From: Abelmoschus esculentus
Taxonomy: Eukaryota > Streptophyta > Magnoliopsida > Malvales > Malvaceae
NCBI GenBank assembly: GCA_035048815.1
Contig: JAUCBN010000049.1
Coordinates: 2,549,501 to 2,613,500, forward strand
Direction of reading: 5' to 3'
DNA: 64,000 nt
The translations under genes and the position numbers were made by a program. Shown here in pieces: positions 11,785-23,292 of the stretch. The number at the start of each line of letters is the position of its first letter. Position 1 is the first letter of the stretch. The notes beneath the pieces are model-generated. The model saw nothing but the letters and a program-made list of their open reading frames with translations. It had not been told where the DNA came from and made no database searches.

Positions 11785-14700
11785 TGTGACACCCTCGCCC
11801 CGGGTTAGGAGACGGAGGTGTCGGCCGGACATTCAAACTTATATTTTAGACCAATCTTGTATCCAAATCCAAAACGTTTCGATTATTCTGTGAGTTAATT
11901 CAAGTCAATTATATGTAAATTCTATTAATTTTGTGGCCAATTTAAACTTTTTCCACACTTACACAATTAACCATTTCGATTTCTAATTTTCATTCATTTA
12001 TCAATTACAATCACCACCAAACGTGATCTAAAACTCTAACCCAAATTAATTCGTTCAATCATTATTAATATCATCTTATTGGTCAGGCAAATTTTTCATA
12101 TTCGAGCTGAACCGAAAATAACTAGGGGTATCAATACTCCCTATAGAGGGGTATCGGAACAGGGGTATCGAACCCTAGTTCGATACAAGTCAACTATGTT
12201 GACCCATTGACCAAGGCTAGGGAGCCTGGTTCAAAACAGGTATCGATGCAATTTTGTTACTGGAAGTCCCAGTATCGAACCATGTTTCGATGCTGGACCT
12301 CCTTGTTGACTCGTTGACTAAAGTTAAGTAGCCTGGTTCGATACTGACATCGATGACATTTCGTTACTGGAAGTCCCAGTATCGAACCAGGTATCGATGC
12401 TGGTCTACTCTTAGGACTCAATGGCTCAAGGCTGAAAGGGGGCCTGGCTCAATACTAGCATCGAACCAGGGAGGTCTTAATGAAGCTTGGCATCGAACCA
12501 TGCTTCGATGCCATTTCGTTACTGTCAAAGGTGGTATCGATACCCACGCCCAACTTCCAGATTTCTATCTTTTTTAAACATTTAGACTCTATCAAAAGAC
12601 CACCTATATGGTCTAAACCATTCCTAAACCATAAGGGGCAATAATCAACATATTTAGGTAGCATCATTCACTTACCAATTCTAACATCTAGCCAAACCAT
12701 TATCAATTTAATCATTCATGGACCTTCAAAATACCAAGGCTATAATTTCTAACCAAATGGCCATTCATACCACCATATGCCATCTAACAATTTAGTTACC
12801 CTTATGACTTACATTTCACTATGTGACTAACATATACAAATATATATAGTGTGGTTCTAAGGACTCTCCTACCAATTCCATAGCTTACACATTGCATGCT
12901 TCATACGAGGTCGATATAAACATACCATAGGTCAATCTCCAAAACATATAAGACTAGCCTATTACAATTACCTTGCCTTATGGCTTACATACCGAATATT
13001 CAATTGATTATATATATATATATAAATCATGATCAAAATATCAAAATGCATGAACAATTCTAAGCATGCTCTCTATGCCACCATAAGCTAGGAGTTACAA
13101 AAGTGCAAAATACCATACTTAGGCTTGCTTGATGTCCTTGCTCGCGATCAAACCCGATCAATCTCCTTAGTTCGACAACCTGTTGATTTGGGAAGGAGGA
13201 AACATAGGTGGTAAGTACTTACGAAGTACTTAGTGGGGAAGCCCTAAGTCTAACCAATTAGACATTATATATATATCAGCATAACATACTCCAATTTAGC
13301 AATCCATCATGCTTATGCTAACATCTCGATCATGTGTAAAGAGTATCATGCTTTTCATGCTTGATTCACTTTCATGTATCATATTACTAGCATACAAACC
13401 GAATTTACAACTAGATGCTCGATAACAGTTTCATGCTCAAATGCATAATGGCAACCTCATATCAAATATTCATAACTGTATCATTTCAAAATGATCAATA
13501 ATAATGTCATATTAAATGCTCATAGCATTATTATTATCGGATGCACAATGGCAATAACATATCAAATGCTCATGGCAATATCATTATCGGATGCACAAAG
13601 GCAATAACATATCAAATGCTCATGGCAATATCATTATCGGATGCTCAATAGCAATATCATTTTCGGATGCTCAATAGCAACATTATAATTTTAATCTTTC
13701 GAATTAGTTACAAATGATGCCTTGGTATAGTTTGACTAGGTAAACGGGTCAACAGAAGTACCACAAAGGTACTGACAGAAGTGCCACGAAGGCACTAACA
13801 AAAGATACCCACGGTATCTACAAATGGTGACTAACCACCAACAAAGGTACCCATAGTACCAACAGAAGTACCGAAGTACTAAACAGAAGTACCGAAGTAC
13901 TGGGCAAACTAACAAATGAGCTCAAACCCTAGGCATGCCTTACTACCTATGACCAACTATCAACCAAGGCTCGATCAGAGTTTCCAATTCATTTAATCCT
14001 TCCATTTGTATTAAGCAAGTTTCTTATCACATAGGTTGTCCATATCATGCTAATATCCAATGCATTAACATCAACTACCATTTCAAAAGCATATGCATCA
14101 TGCTAGCATATCCAAAGCATATCATACTAACATTTCAAGAGCATATATCATGCTAACAAGTCAAAAGCATACGTCATGCTACTATATCAAAATCGAATAT
14201 CATACTATCATATCAAATCATTCACATCATGATACAAATCGAATAATCAATCAATCTAAACATGCCTCATGCATGACTTATGTACCTGGCATCCATAGCC
14301 GCGTGCCATTACTTACCTCGGTATTTCCGAGCTATGCAAATGTTCTAAGCTAGTCTAACATCTAGCACTAAAACATGGCATCAAACAAGTTATTAACATT
14401 TATTCCTCCTTCCCGTATTACCAAATATTTCATTAGTCCGGTTACAATACAAATAAATCAAATAATACAAAGATGGTTAGGACCCTAGGTCCTAACCCCA
14501 AGGTTTGCCACACTCACTATTTCTCCAAGCAACTCAAGGATTGTAGATCGCGACTCCTTTGCCCTTCTTTCGGGTTTGCTCGAGTCTCTCTTCTTCTTTG
14601 ATATTTTCGTCTCTTTGATTATCTAGTAATTCCACATACAAATATACATTCATTAGGGCATATCTAAACCATTTAATTCTAAGGATTATATACTTTAACA

Positions 14701-15815
14701 AATGTAATTTCGCTCGTTTGCTTATTCGGGACAGATTTGCTATCCTTTCGTAATTTGATCGTATCTCCTAGTTCCCATGTCCGATTCGAGCTTATTATAC
14801 CTCTTTGGAAAGCTAAGAGGATCCTATACAAGGATAAATTAACCTCATATTTTAATTCATGTCCGATCAGTACCAGAATTCATTCGAATCAGACCTGTCC
14901 AAAATTTTCGGGACTGCCCGAACAGCCCTACGGAGAAGCTTATAACTTTTTCTACCGAACTCAGATTGAGGTTCCGTAAATTTTCCCTTAAACTAGATAT
15001 ACAAGAGTATCATACTGTAAAATTTCAGATCCTAACTCCTCTAAACGAGGCCTAGGGAATTTTTCGAAGATGGCTACTCGGAATAGCATTTCTAATTATT
15101 TTCGGCAACCTTCATCCCATACATTTAACTCTCAATTCCTAACTTATTTCCCTAAATTTTCCAACATTTCATATATGAATTAACACCTTAAAATCCAATT
15201 CACAACAACTTAACAAATCGAATAACATACATATAACATTTGCAACATCTTAACTCAAATTTTCTAACTATTGTACATGCTTCAAGGAAATTCCATAACC
15301 AATTAGATTCTAATTTTAGATTAGGCTTCCTAACAACCTAACCTAACCTAAGAGCATCACAATAGCTTCCAAAAATTCAAGAACTAAAGCTTTCAACGTT
15401 TGGGTTATGGAGAAAGAAGCTTACCGAAGCCTTTGAACTTGATTTTCTTGTCTAATTTCTTAACCATGCAAAGGTTTGAAGTTCTCTCCCTCAAGCTTCC
15501 ATGGAGGTTTTCTCCCTCTTAATTTTTGTGTTTAACGTGAAAATGGTGAGGAAGAAAGGGGACTTGGCTGATTCTTGTTCATTAAAAGGGGGTCAAAAGA
15601 CCATTTTACCCTTAATGACAATTCTAGACTTAACTTATTACATGGGGTAGTTTAGGGAATCTTTAAAATTATCATGCAACCTTTACATTTCTTATTTAAT
15701 TCAATTAAGCCCCTTATTCTTAATCAAATTATCACATGTTTCATTTAATTTATAATTCAGTTAAACTCTCGAATTATTCGAATTATTATACCGACCCGGT
15801 TTTAGGGGTGTTACA
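11785..15815 (-). repeat. 5' LTR of the Tekay-like element (4031 bp)
   Basis: This LTR matches 2869-6923 end to end, with scattered single-base differences, many of them C/T or G/A, and a few small indels. It adjoins the primer-binding site at its left edge, which fixes the direction of the element. Open frames in it (for example 14093-14353 and 14737-14979) recur at the same place in the other LTR and show no protein signature, so I do not annotate them as genes. Confidence 0.92.
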
Positions 15816-15929
15816 ATAATATCTCTGATTCAAAGCTTTCAGAAGCCCTTTCAGTCTCTTTAACTTTCCCAAAAGGACTTGCATAGGATTACCCTCCATA
15901 GGCTCACCCCAAGACTCGGCTACCACTTC

Positions 15930-16614
15930 CTAAAAATCAGAGTGGAAAGTCCAAAAATTAAAAAATTTAAAAGGCTTAGGCCTTGAAGCTGGTACTGCCA
16001 CATCAAGTTGAAGAAAAACAGGACAATGGTCTAAGACCCCTAGAGCAAGAAATTCAACCTTAGCATATGGCAACATACAGTACCATTCAGAGTTTACCAA
16101 CACTCGATCCAATTTCTTAGCCAAAAATCCATCATCTTGCTTGTTAGACCAAGTATAAATTAGCCTAGAGAAAGGGTGATCCTGCAACCCAATCTCCCCT
16201 AAACAAGTAGATAATTCAGCCATATCAGAAGTAACATAATCACCCAATCTTGCAAAATTAGAACTCTCACTCGCACTTAGCACCACATTGAAATCACCCC
16301 CAATAATCCACGGGTGTGAACCAACCAACCTCTCAAACTGAACCAAGTGCTGCCACAACTCCCCTCTATCACTCCCTGAGTTACTACCATAAACCACAGT
16401 AATAAAAATCTCCTTTCCCCCGAAAACCCCTCTTAGAGTAACAAATTGACCCCCACTGGAAAGAACAACCAGCTGTACTCCCTCCATAACACCCAAATTC
16501 GACCAGTACTAGCTGTTGAGTAGCTAGCATGGTAATCCCAACCCACAGCAAACTTATCAAAGCTCCCCCAAAAATTATGTTCATGAACCCTTGTCTCCAA
16601 CAGACACACAACAT
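15930..16614 (-). pseudogene. LINE ORF2 endonuclease domain
   Basis: Two overlapping minus-strand frames (16614-16384 and 16496-15930) carry the APE-like endonuclease that nicks target DNA for target-primed reverse transcription. Visible signatures are TVVYGSN, WIIGGDFNVVL, the KKLDRVLVN block and LGVLDHCPVFL, which correspond to the conserved GDFN, LDR and DH motifs. The shift between frames near 16400-16500 shows a frameshift in the N-terminal part. The frame then runs towards the Tekay insertion at 15815. It resumes at 2868, where NYADISKKVEEKRSQLEDAQ continues the linker between endonuclease and reverse transcriptase. Confidence 0.8.
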
Positions 16615-16741
16615 CCGCCTACAGCCTCTTCACACGCTGCATAACCTTGCCCTGCTTTTGAGGATGATTAAATCCTCGCACATTCCAGAATACTAGGGAC
16701 ATAGAGATAAAGAAGACCCCCTCTACCACCACTACCCTTCC

Positions 16742-17968
16742 TTATAGGTTTAACCCTATCCAGTTTCTCACCCTTCTTTGCCTTAATCTCCAAAAGTAAG
16801 TGAGCAACTCCAAGAGATGCAAGCCGAGGTTGCCTCCCCCACCATCTTCCACAACACCCTCAGAAAGCACCTCAAACCTATTTTTAGAGGCTACCAAAGC
16901 CTTCTCCTTCACAGCCCTTCCCTTACTTTTTCCTTGAGGTCCAATGTCCCTAGATGACTCAGTCACCAAACCAGAACCAGCTTGAACACAGAACTCCCCA
17001 GCATCCCCATCCACAGGAGGCCCAGGAGACCAAGCCTTCTTTCTCACTCCCTTACCCATACTCTTCCCCTGAGAGTCACTAACTTCCTCAGGACATATAG
17101 CCACCTGACCAGAACCAATTTGACCTACAACAGGAGAACTAACAACTGCATTTTGACCTTCCCCAAGCTTCTCCATAATATTTCCAGACATTATACCAGC
17201 AGTACCCTCGCCCCGGATCTTCTCCTTCTCACCAGCTATAGCACATGGCTTCCCCGAATGCCCAAACAACTTACAAAAATTGCAACAAACAGGCATCCAA
17301 GGCACTCGCACTTTAACCTGAACCAATGATTTATCCCCCATCTGCACAAAAATCGCACGAGGAATAGTTTGTCCAGCGTTAACTTCCACACATACCTTCT
17401 TATATTCAAGCTTCTCTCGAGAAGCCATAACTGAATCCATGTACAGGGGCACCCCAATCCCACTAGCAATATAGCTCAACGTAGTTCTATTATACAGTTC
17501 TAAAGGTACATTATACAACTGTACCCAGATAGGCATATGATTGAGATCAAACTCAAGATTCTACAAATTCGGTTCCCATTTACGGAGAATTAGGGACTTA
17601 TGATGAATGTGCCAAGGCCCATTCTCCAGAACCCAATCCCTAGCAATCTCAGTTGCAAAGGAAAAGACATATAAATTCGACCCAGCAATACTTACCTTCA
17701 ACAGTGAGTTCTTCCCCCAAAGCCCCTCAACCAATCTTTTCAGAGCAGCAAAATTAGGCGCCCCACCAATGAACTGACCAACCAACGAGTTCTTCCAATC
17801 CGAAATCCCCTCACTGAAAACTTCTGAAGGCGGAGCAACAGTAACCTCATCCCTCGTCCCAGACAGAGGAAAAAATTCTAGGGATTGCTCAGAAGCACTC
17901 CCCCCAAACAGGAACTTTCTCCAATCAACAGTCGTCATGAAATCCCAAAGCCACAACCAACAACCCAA
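16742..17968 (-). pseudogene. LINE ORF1: DUF4283-like domain plus CCHC zinc knuckle
   Basis: The first part (17968-17561) encodes about 135 residues, with the FATEIARDWVLENGPWHIHH stretch typical of plant LINE ORF1 DUF4283 domains. The reading continues after a stop at 17536-16742. That second part has PIWVQLYNVPLELYNRTTL followed by a zinc knuckle, CNFCKLFGHSGKPC. ORF1 products of this type are RNA-binding chaperones of the LINE ribonucleoprotein. The C-terminal part is a low-complexity linker before ORF2. The in-frame stop near 17560 makes this a broken copy. Confidence 0.75.
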
Positions 17969-18055
17969 GCACTCAATAAAGAAAGAAAGAATGAGAAAAT
18001 CTCAGAATCCATTAGCCCCGCTAACGTGCGCTTCTAGAGAAAACCGTTCTCCCAT

Positions 18056-20148
18056 TCTGTTCGTTTTATCCAATGGTACATTTCTACTCTATGAAAATTC
18101 ATGAATATCATAAAACAAGTATGCAAGATAAGACAATTAAGAGTGCACAGATAGACTTCTAAACTAAGGTTCATCCCCTATTCTACCTTAGCTAGAGTTC
18201 TCAAGTTAACTATCTCAAGTCTCAACATACACGCCTTACTAGGTTTATCCACTCGGTCTCACACAGCTCATCGAGTTCACACAACCCATCGATTTAAATA
18301 TCATACCCCATTCACACAGCTTTAGGGTAAAAAGGTCATCAACAACTAATAACATAACTTACACACATAAACATGCAACATCCATAACTATTGGCCAAGC
18401 GTAGACCTACTATACCTGTGCTCACATAGTCGTCAGGTTTCCCCGTGATCACAGAGCCGTTGGGTTGGACTATATCCGGATCAACATAGCCACATATATG
18501 TCTAGGACATACTTGGATCAACATAGCCACAAGCAGTCCATCCATGAGGTCACACAACCCATCAAGTTACTCGAGTTCACATATCCCATCAAGTTACATG
18601 TACTCTTAACTAAGTGTCCATGCGCTGACTTTAAGATATCCGAATTCCCTTTTACCAAGACATAAGTAAAACATGCTTCTCAAGCACCCACACACACAAA
18701 TACACCATATAACGGCACAAGTCAAACCATTTACAAATTCCAAGGGATGCTTCTAATATTCCAAGCTATCTCCCAATCAAGATTAGATACCCAAACACTA
18801 GGTCATTTACAAGATCCTCTTTAGATTATTTCATTAACCATAGCCCCATAAATTATATTGATGTCCTATCAGCACACAACAATGACCCTAACCATCACGC
18901 GTTATTTTTCGATCTAACCGGGATCCTTAGGGAAACATAATAATAATAATTAAGTCATCTATCTTTTATTGAGCTATTCGTTATGATTTCTCATGTTGGG
19001 ACATTAAACTCGTTCCGTTTGTTTCATAGTTAATTTTACGCTTTTTAGGCCCCTTAAAGCCTTTATCATGAATTATAGTACCCCCAAACTTAACCCTTAA
19101 AACTTGGGCAGATTTGCCTAGGCGTATCGATACGCCTTTAAGGGGTATTGAAACACACTTATATAGATACACCCTTAATGTGTATCGATACGACCCATAT
19201 CGATACTCCTACCCAAGGTATCGATACACTACACGGTATCGATACACCTCCTAAATGGTATCGATACCAAAACTTATTGTAATTTAGCGTATCGAAACAC
19301 GAGTTAACCATTTCGATACGAAAAAGTTTAATAGAGCTTACGTTTTGCCTTCAGGGTAGCGATACACCTCCCTCGTGTATCGATACGCCTACACGGACTT
19401 ACAGGTCTAAGTCTACAAATCAACAAGAACTCTCATCCAACCTATATGGTTGATTACCAAATCGATTCTACAAGTTTAATAGAGCTTAAAAGGTAATTTC
19501 TTAACAATTTTACATTAAAAAAACCTTAAAATGAAATCTACCATTTCTAGGGTTCTAAGCTTCCCAAACCCCCATCTAAACATTTTATAACCAATCAGTC
19601 AAGCAATACAATATTTCATGAGATACATGAAGTGTAAGAGTCCAAAATATACTGACCTCAAGCACAAACTCGGATTAAAGCTTTTTCCTAGCTTTTCTCA
19701 CTTCTAAACTTTTATTTTGGGCTTCAAAACCTTTCTCCTCCAAACCAAAGAATATGCACATTGAAACGAAGATCGTAAGCTGCTGATCAACTCTTCCTTG
19801 ATGGCCAAAACGTGATTCCCACTCAGCAATAACAAGCTTTCACCTTTCTTTTGAGTTGGGAAAAGAAGAAGATTGAAAAATGATGAAAAAGATAACCCAT
19901 TTTTCTCAAGGTGGTTGGTCATAAGTGAATGGGTAAAGAAATTACTCCTTTGCCCTTCACTAACATCTCTTTATCCAACCCAACTCAAAAGCTAATCCCA
20001 ACAAGCAAGCCCACAACAAACCCGAAAGGCCCAACAAGACAAAACCGAGGTCCATAACGATCCCAAGAGTTCCTCATGAGACCCGACTTGACGATCCATG
20101 GCTCAAGTCAATGCCCAATGTTGACCTGGAAAAACCGGGTTGTTACAA
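18056..20148 (-). repeat. Gypsy LTR remnant, minus-oriented, with TATCGATAC array
   Basis: The right edge reads GGGTTGTTACA at 20138-20148, so on the minus strand the LTR starts TGTAACAACCC. The left edge is cut where the LINE 5' end begins near 18055, and no second LTR is in the window. The block at 19115-19395 has about ten copies of TATCGATAC or a near variant. The sequence before it (ACCCCCAAACTTAACCC near 19082, then ACTTGGGCAGATTTGCC) matches the copy near 47300, so both belong to one LTR family. I see no coding sequence; the minus frame at 19922-19704 shows no recognisable domain. Confidence 0.75.
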
Positions 20149-20149
20149 T

Positions 20150-21170
20150 GATCTTGAGTAAGGATTTGTGTACGTACACTTTTACTTACCTTTTCTGTAA
20201 CAAATTATGTATATTCTATACTAATGCTTACCAGAAGTTTAGTTCCTTTTGGATTAGATGATCTTGGGTAAGGATTTGTGTAAGTATATTTTTCTTACCT
20301 TTTCTGTAATAATTTTGTATATTCTATAGTGATTTATGTAGCTACTCAAACTTCCGTAGTTTTTGTAAGAAGAAAGGTTACTTTATAGGGTGCAAATCAT
20401 GTACCTCTTAATCGTGCCTTTATTAGTGCCTACGTTTTAAATTAGAGGGCTTAGGATTTAAGGTTTGAGATTGTGGTTAGAATTTAAGGTCAGAGGTTGT
20501 GGTTAAGGTTTAAGAAATTAAGACTAAGATGTATTTGTTAGGGTGTAGGGTTTATGATATAGAAAATAAGGGATAGGGTTTAAAATTCAATTTTTAGAAG
20601 TTTTCAATATGAGGTATGGAAACAGGCATGATAAGAAGGCAAAAGAATTTTACTCTACCTTGTAACCCTTTCTATGTGTATACAAATGCTTACCATAAGT
20701 TGAGTTCCTTTCGGATTAAATGATCTCGAGTAAGGATTTGTGTACATATACTTTTACTTACCTTTTCTATAATAAATTATATATATTCTATAGTGATTTA
20801 TGTAGCTACTCAAACTCTCATTCTTTTTGTAAGAAAAAGTTACCTTATAACCCTTTTTATGGATAAACAAATGCTTACCATAAATTAAGCTCATTTTGGA
20901 TTGGGTGATCTTAAAGGGTACAAAATCGTCTGCCTTTTTTCTATGCATCCATTCGTGCCTCCACTTCAAATTAAAGGTTTTAGAGTTCAAGGTTAGGGGT
21001 TGTGGATAAGGTTTAGGGAATTAGGGTAGAGTGTATTTTTAGGGTTTAGGGTATAGAAAATTAGGGTTAGGGTTTAAAATTCATTTCTTAGCAAATTTCA
21101 ATAAGAGGCACAAATAAAGGCATGGGAAAGAGGCAAACAATTTCTATCCGATCTTAAGTAAAGAATTATG
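20150..21170. repeat. Diverged tandem repeat with telomere-like TTTAGGG stretches
   Basis: A unit of roughly 110 bp beginning GATCTTGAGTAAGGATTTG occurs at 20150, 20260 and 20722, with more diverged pieces. It alternates with longer spacers that contain degenerate TTTAGGG-like words, such as GTGTAGGGTTTATG near 20543 and GGTTTAGGGTATAG near 21040. The block 20150-20690 and the block 20690-21170 look like two copies of one larger unit. I see no gene. The origin is unknown. Confidence 0.6.
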
Positions 21171-21869
21171 TACATATATTTTTACTTTTATGGGAAAACA
21201 AACAATAGACTAAATAGAAGGTGGCCATAGAGTCCACCCAGACTTTCTAACAAAATTCCAAACATTTGTTTCGTATTCAAATACGATGAATACGACATGT
21301 TTCTCTCATAAATAATTTATTCATGTTTTAAAATATTCGAGGTCGCTAGAAGGTATAGAGCATACTACATGCATGGTTAATCTTTGAGAAAGAACCTCTG
21401 AGTGTGTGGTCTTTCAAATATTCAAATACTTGTGTACACAAGCTATTTTTTTTCTATACGGATGTAATATGACATTCGTTGATTCGGTATTTTAATGAAA
21501 ATCGTATTCAAGGTTTATTAATATGAGTTTCCTCCAATTAAAAATGAATGAGATCCAAATATAATTGATGAAGAATCTACAATATGGCCAAATCGTACAC
21601 TACGACGCGAAAAATAGTTATCCACGAACAACGCAGATTTATTGTACTAAGAATTTGGTAAAACATCAAGAAAGAACTGGACAACCAAACCTATACACTA
21701 ATTGTAGGAATCATAGATGCAACAAGAGAAAAATACCCTAATCGACCAGGCCCTCTCATCGATTAATTGTACTTTTTTATTGTACTTCTACTTTTTTAAT
21801 TAACAAAATATCTCCGTTAAGTTTCAATTTCTTTTAGTTTAAAATTATTTGAAGGCAATTTTAGACGTT
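21171..21869. other. Gene-free AT-rich stretch
   Basis: I see no open frame with protein character, no terminal repeats and no RNA gene here. Base composition matches the surrounding intergenic DNA. Confidence 0.5.
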
Positions 21870-22440
21870 GTTTATAATACTTTATATGTATCAGTCTCAA
21901 CTGATAGATAAGTTCTAATACTATGCCTCTAACTTTAAAAATTACACTAATTTTAGGATTAGAATCTCAGTTTTAGGATTAGAATCTCAGAAAAACCTCC
22001 TGAACATGCCTATCAAACCATTTAAGCTTGTATTTCATGCACAAAACCAAGCTTTGGAAGCATTTTCAAATTGATTTTTACCCCGTTTATAATGTCTCGT
22101 ATGTAGCAATATTAACCTCAACTGAAAAAAAGTTTCAAAGTTACACCTCCAAGCTTAAAAATTACGTAAATTTTGCGAATAACTTTCTGAAACCCTCCTC
22201 GAACATGCATATTAAGCTATTTTAGTTTGTTCTTCATGCATAAAACCAAGCTTTTGAACCATTTTCAACGCAACTTTTACCCCATTTATAATATCTCATA
22301 TATGCCAATTTTAGCCTCAAGTGAAAGCTAGATTTCAATACTACGCCTCTAAACTTAAAAATTATGAAATTTTTTCAATTAACAACTTGAAAAACATCTC
22401 GAAAGTGCCTATAAACCCTTGTATTCCGGTGTCGAAATGC
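21870..22440. repeat. Tandem repeat of about 199-bp units, three partial copies
   Basis: The phrase CATGCACAAAACCAAGCTTT at 22036 recurs as CATGCATAAAACCAAGCTTT at 22235, a period of 199 bp. The lead-in ACTATGCCTCTAACTTTAAA near 21921 is repeated with changes near 22143 and 22342. A perfect 20-bp direct repeat, TTTTAGGATTAGAATCTCAG, occupies 21952-21991. No coding signal is visible. Confidence 0.65.
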
Positions 22441-23292
22441 ATTGAACTCACTTTATGTAGAAAATGAGTTCAGTATAATATAGTCCGACGAAAAATTTAA
22501 TTTCTCGTAAAACTCGCTACGTGCACAATACAAGTTTGTTTTATTAAATATTGTAATGAATTATTTGAAAAGTCATACGTTAGATGCAAAAAAATGAGTA
22601 CTTTAAATACTTTTTTTTTTGCAAAACACAATATATTCTTGCATGGACGATTTAAGTTATTTTTAAATAATCCTAACTAGGTTTATTTATCTAATTAATA
22701 ATAAAAATAGAATATTAATTTAAAAATGTCAGATAATGAACCTCTCTCTCTATATATATCAAGTTGTCGTCATTCAGTCCTTTTCATGCAATGCTGCCCT
22801 TTTGAGTGTAGCACACTGGTAAGATAAGTTTTACAATCTTAAATAATTATTTGACAACATGGAGCAGTGATGTACGTGGCAAAAACAAGAGCACACTTGA
22901 ATGATTTGGCAATAGCTCAAGTCATTTTCTAAAAGGAATTTTAGCTAATCAGATTTATTCATATTTTTAAGGTGATCTTATATGTAATAAGTGAGTGGGT
23001 AGTTATCAAGCAGTTACTTAAAAATAAACAGACTTAATTGCATGAACCACAAATGATGTAGTGGAATTTCCCGCAAAAGATTTATTGGATGTACGATTTA
23101 TCATATAATTATCATATACTTTATGGACATTTATCGTATATTCACCGTTAATCAATGGCTTAATCAAGTAAGTCTCCCTTTGTTTTGTGTGTGAAGCATA
23201 AAGAGTAGTGTAACAGATCAAATTTCACTCTGCTAAACATGGCCTCTTCCATGATCAGTTGGAAACCTATGTTCCAAAACATGGCATTGAAG
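22441..23292. other. AT-rich intergenic DNA downstream of the transporter pseudogene
   Basis: No gene or clear repeat is visible. A CT/TA microsatellite (CTCTCTCTCTATATATAT) sits near 22743. The last part, before 23292, is the 3' flank of the sugar transporter pseudogene. Confidence 0.5.

Larger units (their letters stand above)
2869..15815 (-). mobile_element. Ty3/Gypsy chromovirus, Del/Tekay-like, full length with 4-kb LTRs
   Basis: The element is bounded by ATAAT target duplications (2864-2868 and 15816-15820). Its two LTRs are 4055 and 4031 bp, each starting TGTGACACC and ending GGTGTTACA on the plus strand. It has an initiator-Met primer site next to the right LTR and a polypurine tract next to the left LTR, so it is transcribed leftwards. 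The interior (6924-11784) carries gag, protease, reverse transcriptase, RNase H, integrase and a C-terminal chromodomain in that order, which is the chromovirus gene order. The LTRs look about 98 percent alike by eye, so insertion is fairly recent. Even so, the interior has several stops and frameshifts, so this copy is not autonomous. It disrupts the LINE. Confidence 0.92.
1..18055 (-). mobile_element. L1-type LINE (non-LTR retrotransposon), decayed and split by two later insertions
   Basis: Read on the minus strand, the segments 18055-15816, 2868-1879 and 1336-1 give the order expected of a plant L1 LINE: an ORF1 with a DUF4283-like domain and a zinc knuckle, an exonuclease-endonuclease-phosphatase domain, a reverse transcriptase and a zf-RVT region. 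The coding frames hold stops and frameshifts, so the copy is dead. The two gaps are a hAT-like element (1337-1878) and a Tekay LTR element (2869-15815), and the LINE reading resumes at the next residue on each side. The 3' end and poly-A lie outside the window, left of base 1. The 5' end near 18055 is approximate and abuts a Gypsy LTR remnant. Confidence 0.85.

Noticed and set aside
16982..17329. 115-codon plus-strand frame
   Set aside because: It is antisense to LINE ORF1, which has the recognisable zinc knuckle on the other strand.
20540..21075. TTTAGGG-like words taken as a telomere
   Set aside because: They are few, degenerate and spaced within other repeats, in the middle of the window; there is no long uninterrupted array.
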